Below, in pieces: positions 62,242 through 64,000 of a DNA stretch of 64,000 nt. The DNA lies in contig NZ_JASZYS010000005.1 of NCBI RefSeq assembly GCF_030316845.1, positions 1 to 64,000 on the forward strand, written 5' to 3'. Position 1 is the stretch's first letter. Every line of letters begins with the position of its first letter. The notes below the pieces were generated by a model. The model searched no databases, was not told where the DNA came from, and saw only the letters and a list, made by a program, of their open reading frames with translations. This DNA is from Variovorax davisae (lineage in GTDB: Bacteria; Pseudomonadota; Gammaproteobacteria; Burkholderiales; Burkholderiaceae_C). The position numbers were made by a program, and so were the translations under genes.

Positions 62242-63162
62242 TCAGGACAGGTGCGGGGTCCCCGCCAGGGTGGCCGCCACCACGGCCTCGAGTTGCGTAC
62301 GCAGCCAGCGGTGGATCGGATCGACCTGGTGGCGCTGGTGCCACGCCATGTACATCGGCATCGCCGGCGTGTGCAGCGGCACGGCCGCCGATGCCAGCCC
62401 GCGCAGCGCGCCCTCGGCCAGCAGCGAGGGCGCGGTGGCCAGCCACGGCCCCCCGCGCACCAGCGCGCCCAGCCCGGCCATGCCGGGCACGCTGGCCACG
62501 ATGCGGCGCTCCAGATGGCGTTGCACGAACCAGTCGTCGATGTCGAGCCGCCGTCGCGGTTCGTAGAGCACGGTCACATGTTCGGCGGCCAGGTAGTCGG
62601 CCTCGGTAGCCGGCGCGGCGCGACAGTCGGCGTCGAAGTAGACGCGGTAGCGGTCCTCGAACAGCCGCTTCTGCAGGATGTCCGAGCCCTCGGGCGGACG
62701 CGGCGTGATGATCAACTGGCAGGCCTGTTCGCGCAGCATCGCGGGCACCGGCGCGCCCGATGCGATCACGCGCAGGGTCACGCCGGGCGCCTCGGCCCGC
62801 AGGCGGCGCAGCAGTGCCGGCACCAGCAGGTCGCGCTGCAGGTCGTTGGCGGCGACGGTGAAGCAGGCCGCGAGCCGGGCGGGCTCGAAGCCGGCCGCCG
62901 TGCTGAAGGCGCGCAATTCGTCGAGCACAACGCGGGCGCGCGCGGCCAGCAGATCGGCGTGCGCGGTGGCGACGATGCCGCGGCCGGACTTGACGAACAG
63001 CGGGTCGCCGACGATGGCGCGCAGCTTGTCCAGCAGATGGCTCACGGCCGATTGGGTGACGCCCAGGCGCTGCGCCGCGCGCGTGATCGAGCCTTCCTCG
63101 TGCACCGCGAGCAGCAGGCGCAGCAGGTGGCCGTCGAGGTCCAAATGATCGATTCCGCTCAT
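62242..63162 (-). CDS. LysR-family transcriptional regulator, likely controlling pmd genes
   Basis: The 306-residue protein has an N-terminal winged helix (ITRAAQRLGVTQSAVSHLLD) and a LysR effector domain. It lies divergent from pmdA, as LysR activators of protocatechuate 4,5-cleavage operons do; such regulators respond to pathway intermediates. It ends ten bases from pdeM. No ribosome site is obvious on the minus strand. Confidence 0.88.
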   Translation of the reverse strand: MSGIDHLDLDGHLLRLLLAVHEEGSITRAAQRLGVTQSAVSHLLDKLRAIVGDPLFVKSGRGIVATAHADLLAARARVVLDELRAFSTAAGFEPARLAACFTVAANDLQRDLLVPALLRRLRAEAPGVTLRVIASGAPVPAMLREQACQLIITPRPPEGSDILQKRLFEDRYRVYFDADCRAAPATEADYLAAEHVTVLYEPRRRLDIDDWFVQRHLERRIVASVPGMAGLGALVRGGPWLATAPSLLAEGALRGLASAAVPLHTPAMPMYMAWHQRHQVDPIHRWLRTQLEAVVAATLAGTPHLS

Positions 63163-63167
63163 GGATG

Positions 63168-63191
63168 CGATGAGTATGTCGGGCTTTATCG
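63168..63191. promoter_or_regulatory. Candidate LysR operator between the regulator and pmdA
   Basis: CGATGA (63168-63173) and TTATCG (63186-63191) form an imperfect inverted repeat (five of six positions) with a 12-base spacer just past the LysR start codon. Position and symmetry fit a LysR recognition site, but the pattern is short and could be chance. Confidence 0.35.
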
Positions 63192-63285
63192 GTGTGTCGA
63201 TTGCCGGAACACTGCGGGTGCCGGTCTGGAGCGCACGCGATTGATCCAGATCAAGCTTTCGCCCCGACCCCTCCAGGAGACCCCC

Positions 63286-63627
63286 ATGTGCACCCCCGAC
63301 ATTCCCGGCACCACGCTGTTCGACGGCCGCCAGGCCCGCAAGGGCTACGCGCTCAACAAGATGTGCTTTTCCTTCAACGAAGCCGCCAACCGCGAGGCCT
63401 TCGTGCGGGACGAGGACGCCTATTGCGCCCGCTACGGCTTGACCGCGCCGCAGCGCGAAGCCATCCGCGCGCGCGATGTGCTGCAGCTGATCGAGGCCGG
63501 CGGCAACGCCTACTACCTGGCCAAGTTCGCCGGCATCTTCGGCCTCGACATGCAGGACATCGGCGCCCAGCAGACCGGCTTGACCAAGGCCGAGTTCCAG
63601 GCCCGGCTCCTTGCCGCCGCCGGCTGA
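63286..63627 (+). CDS. pmdA: Protocatechuate 4,5-dioxygenase alpha subunit
   Basis: The 113-residue small subunit is all helical. FNEAANREAFVRDEDAYCAR and GGNAYYLAKFAGIFGLDMQD are hallmarks of the LigA/PmdA family, which completes the active site of the catalytic LigB-type subunit. AGGAGA precedes ATG 63286. It starts the meta-cleavage operon and is followed by pmdB after 20 bases. LigA-type homologues also occur with other diphenol dioxygenases. Confidence 0.92.
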   Translation: MCTPDIPGTTLFDGRQARKGYALNKMCFSFNEAANREAFVRDEDAYCARYGLTAPQREAIRARDVLQLIEAGGNAYYLAKFAGIFGLDMQDIGAQQTGLTKAEFQARLLAAAG

Positions 63628-63647
63628 CCCGCCCGGAGACCCCCGCC

Positions 63648-64000
63648 ATGGCCAATCTCGTCGGTGCCATCACCACCTCCCACGTGCCGGCGATCGGCCG
63701 CGCGATCGCCCGCAACCTGCAGCAGGAGCCCTACTGGCGCCCCTTCTTCGAGGCCTTCGCGCCGGTACACCGCTGGCTGGCCCAGACCCGGCCCGACGTG
63801 CTCGTGGTCTTCTACAACGACCACGGCCTCAACTTCTTCCTCGACAAGATGCCGACCTTCGCGGTCGGCGCCGCTGCGGTCTACAGCGGCGCCGACGAAG
63901 GCTGGGGCCTCCCGGTCATGGCCTCGTTCGAGGGCGAGCAGGGGTTGTCGTGGCAGCTGATCGACGCGCTGGTGCAGGACGAGTTCGACATCACCAGCTG
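63648..64000 (+). CDS. pmdB: Protocatechuate 4,5-dioxygenase beta (catalytic) subunit, 3' end outside window
   Basis: The visible 117 residues begin MANLVGAITTSHVPAIGRAI with the His of TTSHVP at residue 12, which binds the active-site Fe(II) in LigB. VVFYNDHGLNFFLDKMP supplies a second iron ligand (His about 61). The enzyme opens the protocatechuate ring at the 4,5-bond. GGAGA precedes ATG 63648. The remaining C-terminal part is not in the window. Confidence 0.92.
   Translation, partial: MANLVGAITTSHVPAIGRAIARNLQQEPYWRPFFEAFAPVHRWLAQTRPDVLVVFYNDHGLNFFLDKMPTFAVGAAAVYSGADEGWGLPVMASFEGEQGLSWQLIDALVQDEFDITS

Overview
The window is a high-GC, tightly packed piece of a proteobacterial chromosome. 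Ribosomal-protein, ATP synthase and lip gene sequences and order, a mannose-type EIIA/HPr/EI trio without sugar permeases, and the start of a protocatechuate 4,5-cleavage locus all suggest Burkholderiales, most likely Comamonadaceae (Variovorax-like). This placement is inferred from protein content; no database was searched. About 72 protein genes are supported. I saw no rRNA, tRNA, CRISPR array or insertion sequence. No gene-free gap exceeds 300 bases; the longest is 8925-9191.

Layout. 1-502: end of tuf, then rpsJ, closed by a strong terminator. 599-11254: an 11 kb block that separates rpsJ from the rest of the S10 operon. It holds a GAF/PAS hybrid histidine kinase, an FAD-linked oxidase, a diiron (AurF-like) protein, a TTC38-like TPR protein, an OmpR-type regulator, and a zinc-metalloprotease-like lipoprotein coupled to a small exported protein. 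11285-16540: [40 protein letters not shown] with its own promoter, a structured leader and a terminator. 16554-20107: peroxiredoxin, GNAT, cytochrome b561/cytochrome c' pair, TlpA-like thioredoxin and a lipoprotein. 20169-22658: EIIA(Man)-HPr-EI phosphorelay, followed by a palindromic intergenic repeat. 22859-25778: LTXXQ lipoprotein, DUF4260 protein, and a CpxRA-like two-component pair.

25753-39951 is metabolic: an AraC regulator, a complete branched-chain-type (Liv) ABC importer followed by aldehyde dehydrogenase and a quinone-oxidoreductase-like enzyme, two exporter/permease genes, an acyl-CoA-ligase-type enzyme, and a GlxA-type regulator divergent from a tautomerase and a dienelactone-hydrolase-like gene. 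39948-42831 is a minus-strand operon dat-DUF493-lipB-lipA. 43005-50171 is the complete atpIBEFHAGDC operon. 50363-56236 is a ROK-regulated sugar ABC importer with a Gfo/Idh/MocA dehydrogenase. 56318-62231 is a four-gene DNA repair cluster (MBL-fold exonuclease, ATP-dependent ligase, DEXH helicase, PdeM phosphoesterase). 62242-64000 is a LysR regulator divergent from pmdA and the 5' part of pmdB.

The strongest leads are the split S10 operon with its rearranged control region (terminator behind rpsJ, promoter plus three consecutive hairpins before rplC), the coupled metalloprotease/partner pair, the missing standard start codon of lipB, and paired direct repeats upstream of the ROK gene. I found no clearly unprecedented multi-gene system. 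The rpsJ-rplC insertion block is the best place to look for one.
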